DNA of 6,510 nucleotides from an uncultured Shinella sp. (GCA_946481465.1 CAMLOC010000219.1:1-6510), one strand, 5' to 3'. Counted from the first letter of the stretch, positions 1 through 5,474 are shown. A program made the numbers and translations. The notes: a model not told the origin generated them from the sequence alone.

Positions 1-39
1 CTTGGCGCGGGAAGTTACGCCACGTTTTACGCGTGCCAT
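1..39 (-). CDS. rplT: 50S ribosomal protein L20, N-terminal fragment (cut by window edge)
   Basis: Only the first 13 codons are present; they translate to MARVKRGVTSRAK, the hallmark start of bacterial L20, a 23S rRNA-binding protein needed early in large-subunit assembly. The gene continues off the left edge. An ideal Shine-Dalgarno sequence, AAGGAG on the minus strand at 48-53, lies 8 nt before the ATG. The gene follows rpmI after 40 bp with no terminator or obvious promoter between them, so the two are probably co-transcribed, as is usual for the L35-L20 pair. The call rests on a short stretch, but sequence and context agree strongly. Confidence 0.93.
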   Translation of the reverse strand, partial: MARVKRGVTSRAK

Positions 40-79
40 GTCATGATCTCCTTAAAGTGTCCAAATGTGCGGAAAAGTC

Positions 80-283
80 TCAGAGACCGTTCGGCAGGTA
101 GTTCTTGACGACCTTCTTGCCGTCAGCGTCGGCAAGAACCATGGTTCCGCGCGCGTCGCGAATGAACTTGTTGGTACGCTTGATCATGCCGTGGCGCTTG
201 CCGGCGGCGGCTGCAACGACCTTGCCGGTCGCGGTGATCTTGAACCGCTTCTTGGCAGACGACTTCGTCTTCATCTTGGGCAT
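80..283 (-). CDS. rpmI: 50S ribosomal protein L35
   Basis: A complete 67-residue protein, the normal length for L35, a small basic protein of the 50S subunit. It starts [15 protein letters not shown], carries the conserved [15 protein letters not shown] block around residues 29-46, and ends in NYLPNGL as in rhizobial L35. The ATG at 283 was chosen because the family begins MPKMKTKSS and because GGAG (minus strand, 291-294) sits 7 nt upstream. The frame stays open upstream to 358, but that extension has no family support. The gene precedes rplT by 40 bp and is separated from infC by a terminator, so it probably heads its own rpmI-rplT transcript. Confidence 0.97.
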   Translation of the reverse strand: MPKMKTKSSAKKRFKITATGKVVAAAAGKRHGMIKRTNKFIRDARGTMVLADADGKKVVKNYLPNGL

Positions 284-384
284 TTTGCTACTCCATTCTT
301 CTTGAATTCGAGACGCACTGACGAGATGCGCCTCCAGCGTAAAGAACGGCCACGGCATGCCCTGCCGGACCGTTCGGACGGCGG

Positions 385-413
385 CTTGTAACCGATGTCC
401 CTCGAAAGCGCAA
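385..413 (-). promoter_or_regulatory. Weak candidate promoter for rpmI-rplT
   Basis: Because a terminator separates infC from rpmI, the 173-bp stretch 284-456 should contain a promoter for rpmI. The best match I find on the minus strand is TTGCGC (408-413), a 17-nt spacer, and TACAAG (385-390), which would give a leader of roughly 95 nt. The match is only partial (3/6 and 4/6 to the sigma-70 consensus), so this is a guess about position. The leader is long enough for ribosomal-protein feedback control, as L20 exerts in E. coli, but I see no recognisable L20-binding fold. Confidence 0.25.
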
Positions 414-448
414 CCGGAATCCTTGGAAGCCGGATATCCGGAAGCCAG

Positions 449-478
449 AAACGGAAAAGCCGCCCCGAAAGGCGGCTT
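449..478 (-). terminator. Rho-independent terminator downstream of infC
   Basis: Read on the minus strand, an 8-bp perfect stem AAGCCGCC/GGCGGCTT (471-478 and 457-464) with a 6-nt loop is followed by a T-rich tail (TTTT, then CCGTTTC). It starts 25 nt after the infC stop codon. The structure should end the infC transcript before rpmI, in contrast to E. coli, where infC-rpmI-rplT can be read as one operon. The plus-strand side lacks a T tract, so it acts in the infC direction. Confidence 0.85.
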
Positions 479-503
479 CGATCCGGCGGTCCCAGGGTCG
501 CGA

Positions 504-1040
504 TTACCGCGGCGCCAGCACCATCATCATCTGGCGGCCTTCGAGCTTCGGCTCGGCCTCCACCTTGGCGATGGTCTGCGTGTCTTCCTTGACCTGCATC
601 AGGAGCTTCATGCCGAGTTCCTGGTGGGCCATTTCGCGGCCGCGGAACTTCAGCGTCACCTTGACCTTGTCGCCTTCGTCGAAGAAGCGGTTCATCGCCT
701 TCATCTTCACGTCATAGTCATGCGTGTCGATGTTCGGGCGCATCTTGATTTCCTTGATCTCGACGATCTTCTGCTTCTTGCGCGCTTCGGCCGCCTTCTT
801 CTGGTTGGCGTATTTCAGCTTGCCCAGGTCAAGGATCTTGCAGACGGGCGGTTCGGAGTTCGGCGAAATCTCCACGAGATCGAGGCCGGCTTCTTCGGCC
901 ATGCGGAGCGCCTGATCGGTCGGGACGATACCGTGGTTGTTGCCGTCGGCATCGATAAGCTGAACCCGGGGAATCCGGATTTCCTTGTTGGAGCGCGGGC
1001 CGTCCTTGACGGGGGCTTCCGCTTTGAAGGGTCTGCGAAT
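504..1040 (-). CDS. infC: Translation initiation factor IF-3, with ATT start codon
   Basis: A 178-residue IF3, which binds the 30S subunit, checks start-codon and initiator-tRNA pairing and prevents premature subunit joining. The N-terminal domain (about 1-80) holds RVQLIDADG and [14 protein letters not shown]; the basic linker [11 protein letters not shown] spans 81-91; the C-terminal domain (92-178) holds [13 protein letters not shown] and ends [12 protein letters not shown], typical of alphaproteobacterial IF3. No ATG, GTG or TTG lies near the expected N-terminus. The family start (M)RRPFKAEAP coincides with an ATT codon at 1040-1038, preceded 9 nt upstream by GAGGAG (1050-1055). The frame stays open upstream to 1346, but that extension is not IF3-like and enters the divergent hydrolase gene. 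In E. coli, infC starts with AUU and IF3 represses its own translation through that codon; the same control is inferred here. The gene is monocistronic, given its own promoter and terminator. Confidence 0.95.
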   Translation of the reverse strand: MRRPFKAEAPVKDGPRSNKEIRIPRVQLIDADGNNHGIVPTDQALRMAEEAGLDLVEISPNSEPPVCKILDLGKLKYANQKKAAEARKKQKIVEIKEIKMRPNIDTHDYDVKMKAMNRFFDEGDKVKVTLKFRGREMAHQELGMKLLMQVKEDTQTIAKVEAEPKLEGRQMMMVLAPR

Positions 1041-1122
1041 GGTCGTGTTCTCCTCGAACTGTTTCGATAGGTATGGATCTGCGTCGACCCGGCCGTTTGC
1101 CCGCCTGGCGGCGTTTTCCGGC

Positions 1123-1150
1123 AATGTGTTGATCGCGCTTGCGAAGTCAA
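1123..1150 (-). promoter_or_regulatory. Candidate sigma-70 promoter for infC
   Basis: On the minus strand TTGACT (1145-1150, 5/6 to TTGACA; also ATTGAC against the rhizobial CTTGAC) is followed after 16 nt by CACATT (1123-1128), a poor -10 element. The implied leader of about 75 nt contains a short GC-rich hairpin (CCGC/GCGG near 1100-1110). The -35 is convincing; the -10 is not. The rest of the 232-bp gap between infC and the divergent hydrolase shows no convincing plus-strand promoter. Confidence 0.45.
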
Positions 1151-1272
1151 TAGCATGCCGCGTGGAAAAAATCACCACCTGTCCTTGCACGCGCGAATCT
1201 GGTCTAGCTCTCGGCAAAAGACCGGTCGGCGAGCGCTTTGCCGCGGCCGGGGCACAGGACAAGGAGATAGGC

Positions 1273-2091
1273 ATGACGGCGTCGAACGGCAATGGAGCCG
1301 CTGCGGAATTCATCACCGTCGGCACGGGCGACGACGCCCGCGACATCGCGGTGGCGCTTCAGCCGGCCGCGCCCGGCAACGGGCTTGCCCACCTCGTCTG
1401 GCTCGGCGGCTACCGGTCCGACATGTCCGGCACCAAGGCGGTGGAGCTTGCCGGACTTGCCGCCCGGCTCGGCACCGGCTGCGTGCGCTTCGACTATTCC
1501 GGCCACGGCGCCTCGGGCGGCGCCTTCGTCGACGGCACGATCTCGCGCTGGCTGGAGGAGGCGCTGGCGGTGATCGGTCACGCGGCAGAAACGCTCGGCA
1601 CGCGCCGCGCCGTGCTCGTCGGCTCCTCGATGGGCGGGTGGATCGCGCTGCGCGCCGTCGCCGAGCTTGCCCGGCGCGGCGGTGTCGACATCGCCGGCCT
1701 GGTGCTCATCGCGCCGGCACCGGACTTCACTTCCGAGCTGATCGAGCCGAACCTGACGGACGCCGAGCGCACGGCGCTGGCCGAGCGCGGCCAGTTCGAG
1801 GAACCGACGCCCTACGGCCCCGACCCGAACATCTACACGAGAAAACTCATCGAGGACGGCCGCGACAACCGCGTGCTGACGGGCGCGATCGAGACCGGCT
1901 GCCCCGTGCATATCCTGCAGGGTATGGCCGATCCGGATGTGCCCTACGGCCATGCGGTGCGCCTGATGGAACACCTTTCCGGCGACGACGTGGTGCTGAC
2001 CATGATCCGCGACGGCGACCATCGCCTGTCGCGCCCGCAGGACATCGCCAGGATCCTCGAGGCGGCGGAGGCCCTCGCCCGCGGGCAGTGA
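1273..2091 (+). CDS. Alpha/beta hydrolase, ABHD10-like serine esterase/thioesterase
   Basis: A 272-residue cytoplasmic protein with a complete alpha/beta-hydrolase triad. The nucleophile elbow is G-S-S-M-G at 117-121 with Ser119; the acid is probably Asp220 in GMADPDVPY; the histidine is His250 in DGDHRLS. An HG-like oxyanion block, [13 protein letters not shown], lies at 41-53, and [11 protein letters not shown] follows at 73-83. This arrangement, including the elbow GSSMGGW and the DHR near the end, recalls the ABHD10 family (mitochondrial acyl-glucuronide esterase and depalmitoylase in mammals). I recognise the fold and subfamily resemblance, but the bacterial substrate is unknown. No signal peptide is visible. 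The ATG at 1273 has a perfect AAGGAG (1261-1266) 6 nt upstream; the open frame further upstream overlaps the infC leader and is not part of the protein. It is transcribed divergently from infC and followed by a 108-bp gap with no clear terminator. Confidence 0.9.
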   Translation: MTASNGNGAAAEFITVGTGDDARDIAVALQPAAPGNGLAHLVWLGGYRSDMSGTKAVELAGLAARLGTGCVRFDYSGHGASGGAFVDGTISRWLEEALAVIGHAAETLGTRRAVLVGSSMGGWIALRAVAELARRGGVDIAGLVLIAPAPDFTSELIEPNLTDAERTALAERGQFEEPTPYGPDPNIYTRKLIEDGRDNRVLTGAIETGCPVHILQGMADPDVPYGHAVRLMEHLSGDDVVLTMIRDGDHRLSRPQDIARILEAAEALARGQ

Positions 2092-2111
2092 AGCCTCCTC
2101 CGGATCACATT

Positions 2112-2119
2112 TTAACCAT
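2112..2119 (+). promoter_or_regulatory. CtrA-type half site TTAACCAT
   Basis: The octamer TTAACCAT matches the short CtrA-associated motif described in Caulobacter. It lies 88 bp before the protease start codon and about 50 bp upstream of a full CtrA-type box. Alone an 8-mer means little; its pairing with the full box in the same 108-bp gap is what makes it notable. Confidence 0.35.
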
Positions 2120-2144
2120 ATTTCCGCATCGCCAATTCTCATGA

Positions 2145-2173
2145 TTGACGAAGGCCCCACCTGACCGTTAACT
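2145..2173 (+). promoter_or_regulatory. Candidate promoter of the transglutaminase-like protease gene
   Basis: TTGACG (2145-2150, 5/6 to consensus) is followed by a 17-nt spacer and TTAACT (2168-2173, 3/6). Transcription would start near 2180, about 20 nt before the start codon. The proposed -10 coincides with the left half of the CtrA-type box, so a protein bound there would be expected to block rather than assist RNA polymerase. Confidence 0.4.
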
Positions 2174-2184
2174 CTTTGTTAACG
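2166..2184 (+). promoter_or_regulatory. Full CtrA-type box, TTAA-N7-TTAAC, within a perfect inverted repeat
   Basis: Positions 2168-2183 read TTAA, seven bases (CTCTTTG), then TTAAC, exactly the consensus of the alphaproteobacterial cell-cycle regulator CtrA. The box is embedded in a perfect inverted repeat with 7-bp arms CGTTAAC (2166-2172) and GTTAACG (2178-2184) and a 5-bp centre. It ends 16 bp before the protease ATG and overlaps the likely -10 element, which suggests repression. Another dimeric regulator could recognise the same repeat. Confidence 0.6.
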
Positions 2185-2199
2185 ATTAGGGGACGTTTC

Positions 2200-2817
2200 A
2201 TGGCACGAATGATTGGTGCGAAGGCTGGGGTTGCGGCGGTGCTCGCCCTCCTCGTCTCTTCTTCCTCGGCTTTCACGGCGCCGGCTTCGGCACTGGCCAT
2301 GCAGACCGGCGGCATCACGTCCCAGCCGATCGGCCACTACGAATTCTGTCAGACCAATGCTTCGGAGTGCCGCGCGGGCGTGCGCAACCAGGCGCCTGCC
2401 AAAGTGACGGCCTTCGGCTGGACGGTGGTGCGCGAGATCAATGCCGGCACCAACCGCGCCATCACGCCGATGACCGACAAGGACCTCTACGGCAAGGACG
2501 AGGTCTGGTCCTATCCGGACGGCGCGGGCGACTGCGAGGATTACGTTCTGCTCAAGCGCAAGAAGCTGATCGAAAAGGGCTTTGCCGCCGGCGACCTGCT
2601 GATCACCGTCGTGCGCAAGCCCGACGGCGAAGGCCATGCCGTGCTGACGCTGCGCACCACGGAAGGCGACTTCGTCCTCGACAACCTCAACAACGAGGTC
2701 AAGCTCTGGACGGAAACGCCCTATCGCTACCTGAAGCGCCAGGCCTCGTTCCATGCCGGCCGCTGGGTCTCGATCGAGAACGGCGACGCCGTCATGGTGT
2801 CGTCGGTCGGCCAGTAA
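2200..2817 (+). CDS. Secreted transglutaminase-like cysteine protease (BTLCP / Peptidase_C93, LapG-like)
   Basis: A 205-residue protein of the bacterial transglutaminase-like cysteine proteinase family (PF06035), whose best-known member is Pseudomonas LapG, a periplasmic protease that releases the adhesin LapA. The likely triad is visible: Cys112 in GAGDCEDYVLLK, His146 in GEGHAVLTLR and Asp161 in FVLDNLNNEV, with spacing close to LapG. The N-terminus is a Sec signal peptide: basic start MARMIGAKAG, hydrophobic core VAAVLALLV, and a probable cleavage site after ALA33, so the enzyme should be periplasmic or secreted. Mature Cys50 and Cys57 could form a disulfide. The ATG at 2200 follows AGGGGA (2188-2193) by 6 nt; an in-frame TTG at 2176 lies inside the CtrA-type box and is unlikely. 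No LapA-like adhesin or LapD-like receptor gene is in the window, so the substrate is unknown. Confidence 0.93.
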   Translation: MARMIGAKAGVAAVLALLVSSSSAFTAPASALAMQTGGITSQPIGHYEFCQTNASECRAGVRNQAPAKVTAFGWTVVREINAGTNRAITPMTDKDLYGKDEVWSYPDGAGDCEDYVLLKRKKLIEKGFAAGDLLITVVRKPDGEGHAVLTLRTTEGDFVLDNLNNEVKLWTETPYRYLKRQASFHAGRWVSIENGDAVMVSSVGQ

Positions 2818-2842
2818 GACACGTTTCCAAGGGGGACTGCGA

Positions 2843-2868
2843 AGGCCGCGGAGCGATCCGCGGCTTTT
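2843..2868 (+). terminator. Rho-independent terminator after the protease gene
   Basis: A perfect 8-bp GC-rich stem GCCGCGGA/TCCGCGGC (2845-2852 and 2857-2864) with loop GCGA is followed directly by TTTT. It lies 27 bp past the protease stop codon and only 4 bp beyond the end of the convergent acetyltransferase gene. The minus-strand side has no T run, so it serves the protease mainly, though the hairpin may also protect the 3' end of the convergent transcript. Confidence 0.88.
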
Positions 2869-2872
2869 GCCG

Positions 2873-3418
2873 TTACGGAGAGGCCTGTGCCGGGGCGCCC
2901 TCGCCGATCCGCTTGTAGAAGAAGGTCGTCGCGCAGAACCGTCCGTCCGGATAGAGCGCATAGTCGGGAATGACGCCGGCACGCTGCCAGCCGAGGCGCT
3001 CGTAGACGGTTTCGGCGGGGCTGCCGGTGGCCGTGTCGAGCACCAGCACGGTCTTGCCGCGCCGCGCGGCCTCCGCTTCCGCGACCGTCATCAGCGCGCG
3101 GGCGATGCCGCGGCCGCGCTCGCTTTCCCTGACGAGCAGCTTCTTCACATCCGCCCGGTGCGGCTGGTTCGGCATCTGGCGGATGCCGACCTGCACCGTG
3201 CCGACGATGCGCCCGGCGCGCTCGGCGGCAAAGAGCAGTGTCGCCCCCGCGCCGACCGCCGCCGCCACGTCCTGCCAGAAGGGCAGCGCATCGGCCGGCC
3301 CGTAGGGCGCCATGAAGCCGACGGAGGCCCCGCCGGTCACGCAATCGGCCAGCACATCCGCCAGCTCGCCCATCCGGGCGCGGGTCTCGTCGGCATCGAG
3401 CAGCCTGATCTCGCTCAT
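2873..3418 (-). CDS. GNAT-family N-acetyltransferase, resembling tabtoxin-resistance protein Ttr
   Basis: A 181-residue GNAT acetyltransferase, which moves an acetyl group from acetyl-CoA to an amine. The acetyl-CoA pyrophosphate loop (motif A) is RGRGIA at 101-106 following VKKLLVRESE; motif B is around LGWQRAGVIPDYAL at 142-155. The block GGASVGFMA (29-37), the strand DVKKLLV (90-96) and the C-terminal PDGR...T..FYK (157-169) match, from memory, Pseudomonas syringae Ttr, which acetylates the antimetabolite tabtoxinine-beta-lactam. The family suggests a small amino-acid-like substrate, but this is inference. The ATG at 3418 has GAGG (3424-3427) 5 nt upstream and lies 14 bp after the stop of the XRE/cupin regulator gene, so the two form an operon. 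Its end converges on the protease terminator. Confidence 0.9.
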   Translation of the reverse strand: MSEIRLLDADETRARMGELADVLADCVTGGASVGFMAPYGPADALPFWQDVAAAVGAGATLLFAAERAGRIVGTVQVGIRQMPNQPHRADVKKLLVRESERGRGIARALMTVAEAEAARRGKTVLVLDTATGSPAETVYERLGWQRAGVIPDYALYPDGRFCATTFFYKRIGEGAPAQASP

Positions 3419-3432
3419 CTCGTCCTCATGGT

Positions 3433-4002
3433 TCAGGGTCGGCCGCGGTCCAGCACCACGGCATAATGCGCCGGTTCGTCACCGGGATTTTCGAAGACAT
3501 GGCCCTCGGTGATGCTCATGTAGAGGCAATCCCCGGGGTGAAGATCGTGCACGGCCTCGCGAAGGGTCATGCGCAGCCGGCCGGAGAACAGCCAGACATG
3601 CTGCGTCATGCCGGCCCTGGCCGTCTCCGGCGGATAGGCGATGCGCGCGCCGGGCGGAAAGGTCACGTCGATCACCTCGACGCGCGAGGCCGTGTTGGGC
3701 GCCGAGACGGCGCGGCGCTGGTAGCCGGTTTCGGGATCACGCCAGACCACCTGGCCCTCGCGTCGCGACAGGGGATCACCCGCCTCCCCGGAAAAGGCGA
3801 AGAAGGCGGAGAGCGTCAGATCCAGCGCCGCACAGAGCCGCGAGAGCAGTTGCGCCGTCGGGCTCGCCTCGCCGCGCTCGATGCGCGAGATCATCGCCCG
3901 GCTGACGCCGGAAGCGGCCGCAAGGTCGTCCAGCGTCTGGCCGCGCGCCACGCGCAGCAGCCGCACCCGCTCGCCGATGGCACTTTCCAGAGGGTCGATC
4001 AT
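3433..4002 (-). CDS. XRE-family transcriptional regulator with C-terminal cupin domain
   Basis: A 189-residue DNA-binding regulator. The helix-turn-helix occupies about residues 8-63 (IGERVRLLR, QTLDDLAAASGVSRAMISRIERGEASPTAQLLSRLCAAL), with recognition helix SRAMISRIERG. A cupin_2 barrel follows at about 110-186, including GMTQHVWLFSGRL, LHPGDCLYMSITEGHVFENPG and AHYAVVL. Members of this architecture sense a small ligand in the cupin and control adjacent enzyme or transporter genes. Several in-frame ATGs exist: 4035, 4017, 4011 and 4002. I chose 4002 because the HTH starts just after it, GGAAAG lies close upstream, and the likely promoter (4018-4046) would start transcription near 4011, excluding the first two. 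The gene precedes the acetyltransferase by 14 bp and diverges from the MFS gene; autoregulation from the shared operator is likely. Confidence 0.9.
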   Translation of the reverse strand: MIDPLESAIGERVRLLRVARGQTLDDLAAASGVSRAMISRIERGEASPTAQLLSRLCAALDLTLSAFFAFSGEAGDPLSRREGQVVWRDPETGYQRRAVSAPNTASRVEVIDVTFPPGARIAYPPETARAGMTQHVWLFSGRLRMTLREAVHDLHPGDCLYMSITEGHVFENPGDEPAHYAVVLDRGRP

Positions 4003-4006
4003 GCTT

Positions 4007-4041
4007 TCCATTATCATGGAATAATTCTCTCTCATAATGGA
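4007..4041. promoter_or_regulatory. Operator-like palindrome cluster between regulator and MFS genes
   Basis: This AT-rich patch in an otherwise GC-rich region holds nested inverted repeats: 8-bp arms TCCATTAT (4007-4014) and ATAATGGA (4034-4041), and a 16-bp element with arms ATTAT (4010-4014) and ATAAT (4021-4025). It overlaps the putative promoters in both directions and the start region of the regulator. This is where a dimeric XRE repressor would control both transcripts. The assignment to this particular regulator is inferred. Confidence 0.55.
4011..4038 (+). promoter_or_regulatory. Candidate promoter for the MFS transporter
   Basis: TTATCA (4011-4016, 4/6 to TTGACA), a 16-nt spacer and CATAAT (4033-4038, 5/6 to TATAAT) form a plausible plus-strand promoter. 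The implied leader is roughly 110 nt and contains the palindrome at 4065-4076. It overlaps the divergent regulator promoter almost completely. Confidence 0.4.
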
Positions 4042-4046
4042 GTCAA
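4018..4046 (-). promoter_or_regulatory. Candidate promoter for the XRE/cupin-GNAT operon
   Basis: On the minus strand TTGACT (4041-4046, 5/6) is followed after 17 nt by TATTCC (4018-4023, 3/6). Transcription would begin near 4011, just before the ATG at 4002. Its overlap with the plus-strand promoter and inverted repeats suggests joint repression of both directions. Confidence 0.45.
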
Positions 4047-4064
4047 CGGGCCGGACCCTGCCTC

Positions 4065-4076
4065 GAAAATATTTTC
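4065..4076. repeat. 12-bp perfect palindrome in the MFS leader
   Basis: GAAAATATTTTC is a perfect 12-bp palindrome standing out in GC-rich surroundings, 78 bp before the MFS start codon and downstream of its likely promoter. It could be a second operator. No specific regulator is recognised. Confidence 0.35.
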
Positions 4077-4153
4077 CGGCCATGCCGCTCCGGCGACAAT
4101 GCGACCTCTTCCCGCCGGATAAGGTGCCGCAGCGAGAATCGGAGGGCGGGCGG

Positions 4154-5404
4154 ATGACAGGTGAAGCACAGCGGGCGTCCTCGCTCTTTTCCATCACCGC
4201 CATCGTCGTTTCGATGACCTTCGTCGCCATCGGCAACGGCGTCATGCTGGCCTATGTGCCCTATGTGCTGTCGCGCGCCGACGCGCCGTCCTGGACGCCG
4301 GGCGCCGCCGTCACGGCCATCGCTTTCGGCGGGCTGGTCGGCTGCGTCATCGCCGGCCCCGTCATCCGCCGCGTCAGCCATGCCCGCGCCTTTTCCTGCT
4401 CGCTGGCGCTGGTCATCATCGCCGCCTTCCTCGTCGCGCTCGGCGTCAACCCGATCCTGTGGATCCTCGCGCGCTGCATCTACGGCGTGGCCGGCAATGC
4501 GAATTTCATCATCGCGCAGAGCTGGCTGAACCATGCCAGCGACAACCGCTGGCGCGGCAAGGCCATGTCCTTCTTCTACATGGCCTATGTGCTGGGGCTC
4601 GGCGTCGGCGCGTGGCTGTTCGGCCGCATGCCGGCGGACGGCAACCTCGCGCCGCTCGTCACCATCTTCGTCACCACCATCGCGCTGCTGCCGATCGGCC
4701 TCACCAAGCTGCCCACCCCGCCGGCGCCCGCCCGGGTCAGCGTCGATTTCGCCATGGCCTGGCGCAACTCGCCCGTCGCGCTGATCGGCGTGCTCGCCGC
4801 CGGCGGCCTTTCCATGGTCGTGCAGGGTTTCACGCCGATCTATGCCGCCACCAACGAGGTCGGCCAGGCGGATGTGGCGCTCCTGATGTTCGTCATGCAG
4901 TTCGGCCTCATCTTCGTGCAATACCCGCTCGGCACGCTTTCCGACCGCATCGACCGGCGCATCGTGCTGATCGCCACCTGCCTGCTGATCGCCGGCACCG
5001 CGGTCGCCGCCCTCTTCGTCTCCTTCCACGCCTTCGTCGTGCTCATGATCGTCTTCGCGCTCTGGGCGGGCGCCGTCGAAAGCGTCTATTCGATCGCCAA
5101 CGCCCATGCCAACGACCGCACGGACCCCGAGGATTTCGTGCCGCTTGCCTCCACGCTGCTCGTCGCCTGGTCGACCTCCGCGACGCTGGTTCCGCTGGCC
5201 GTGACGGCGCTGACGCCGGCCTTCGGCCCGCAGACCTTCATCTACGCCGCCATGGCCGTAGCGCTTCTCTATGCCGCCTTCGTCGCCCAACGACTGCGGC
5301 TGCGCGAGACGGTGCCGCCGGAGGCGCGGGAGACCTTCGAGATCCGAAGCGCGCAGGTGCCGAATGCCGGCGCGCTCGTCGAAGGCGACAAAGCCCCGGA
5401 ATAG
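4154..5404 (+). CDS. Major facilitator superfamily transporter, YcaD-like
   Basis: A 416-residue integral membrane protein of the usual MFS length with about 12 hydrophobic segments (roughly 11-33, 48-70, 79-98, 101-122, 139-157, 167-185, 207-229, 238-258, 268-290, 292-314, 330-352, 360-380). The conserved cytoplasmic loop motif appears between TM8 and TM9 as [10 protein letters not shown] (260-269), with a degenerate copy IRRVSHAR (71-78) between TM2 and TM3. The [22 protein letters not shown] stretch (115-138) recalls the E. coli YcaD branch of MFS transporters. The ATG at 4154 has GGAGGG (4141-4146) 7 nt upstream; the frame is open further back to 4037, but that part is not membrane-like. 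It diverges from an XRE/cupin regulator and probably exports or imports a small molecule linked to the acetyltransferase. The substrate is unknown. Confidence 0.92.
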   Translation: MTGEAQRASSLFSITAIVVSMTFVAIGNGVMLAYVPYVLSRADAPSWTPGAAVTAIAFGGLVGCVIAGPVIRRVSHARAFSCSLALVIIAAFLVALGVNPILWILARCIYGVAGNANFIIAQSWLNHASDNRWRGKAMSFFYMAYVLGLGVGAWLFGRMPADGNLAPLVTIFVTTIALLPIGLTKLPTPPAPARVSVDFAMAWRNSPVALIGVLAAGGLSMVVQGFTPIYAATNEVGQADVALLMFVMQFGLIFVQYPLGTLSDRIDRRIVLIATCLLIAGTAVAALFVSFHAFVVLMIVFALWAGAVESVYSIANAHANDRTDPEDFVPLASTLLVAWSTSATLVPLAVTALTPAFGPQTFIYAAMAVALLYAAFVAQRLRLRETVPPEARETFEIRSAQVPNAGALVEGDKAPE

Positions 5405-5438
5405 CGGCGTTCGCACGCGCGAAACCCTTCATTTACCG

Positions 5439-5467
5439 CTTTGCGGGAATCTTCCCCGCTGCTATAT
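5439..5467 (+). promoter_or_regulatory. Probable lepA promoter with perfect rhizobial -10 hexamer
   Basis: CTATAT (5462-5467) is identical to the -10 consensus reported for Sinorhizobium sigma-70 promoters, and CTTTGC (5439-5444, 4/6 to CTTGAC) lies 17 nt upstream. Transcription would start around 5473-5475, coinciding with the lepA start codon at 5475. A GANTC methylation site (5447-5451) falls in the spacer. Confidence 0.55.
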
Positions 5468-5474
5468 GGCGCGC

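Noticed and set aside
284..358. 25-codon N-terminal extension of rpmI
   Set aside because: L35 starts MPKMKTKSS throughout rhizobia, and a GGAG ribosome binding site sits directly upstream of that ATG; the upstream residues have no counterpart in the family.
1186..1215. Possible plus-strand promoter for the hydrolase (TTGCAC with TAG-containing -10)
   Set aside because: The -35 matches only 3/6 and the only TA-containing hexamer is at about 14 nt spacing; not supportable.
1041..1346. 102-codon N-terminal extension of infC
   Set aside because: The extension is not IF3-like, overlaps the divergent hydrolase gene and its ribosome binding site, and would bypass the promoter and GAGGAG site placed for the ATT start.
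1155..2160. Long open frames on both strands overlapping the alpha/beta hydrolase
   Set aside because: They are low-complexity Arg/Ala/Gly-rich shadows of a GC-rich gene whose true frame shows a full catalytic triad.
2141..2164. Seven-codon mini-ORF (MIDEGPT) upstream of the protease gene
   Set aside because: It lies mostly upstream of the predicted transcription start near 2180, has no ribosome binding site, and such short frames are common by chance.
4043..5416. Open frame of 457 codons on the minus strand, antisense to the MFS transporter
   Set aside because: Its composition is dominated by Gly, Asp, Glu, Arg and His with no domain-like pattern, as expected for the reverse frame of a GC-rich membrane-protein gene. 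The plus-strand frame has 12 TM segments and an ideal ribosome binding site.
4136..5451. GANTC (CcrM methylation) sites near promoters of the hydrolase (1195-1199), MFS (4136-4140) and lepA (5447-5451)
   Set aside because: At this base composition a GANTC site is expected about every 300 bp, so their presence alone is not evidence of methylation control.
5443..5459. Hairpin GCGGG/CCCGC between the MFS gene and lepA as a terminator
   Set aside because: The stem is only 5 bp and has no T tract after it; it also falls within the lepA promoter spacer.
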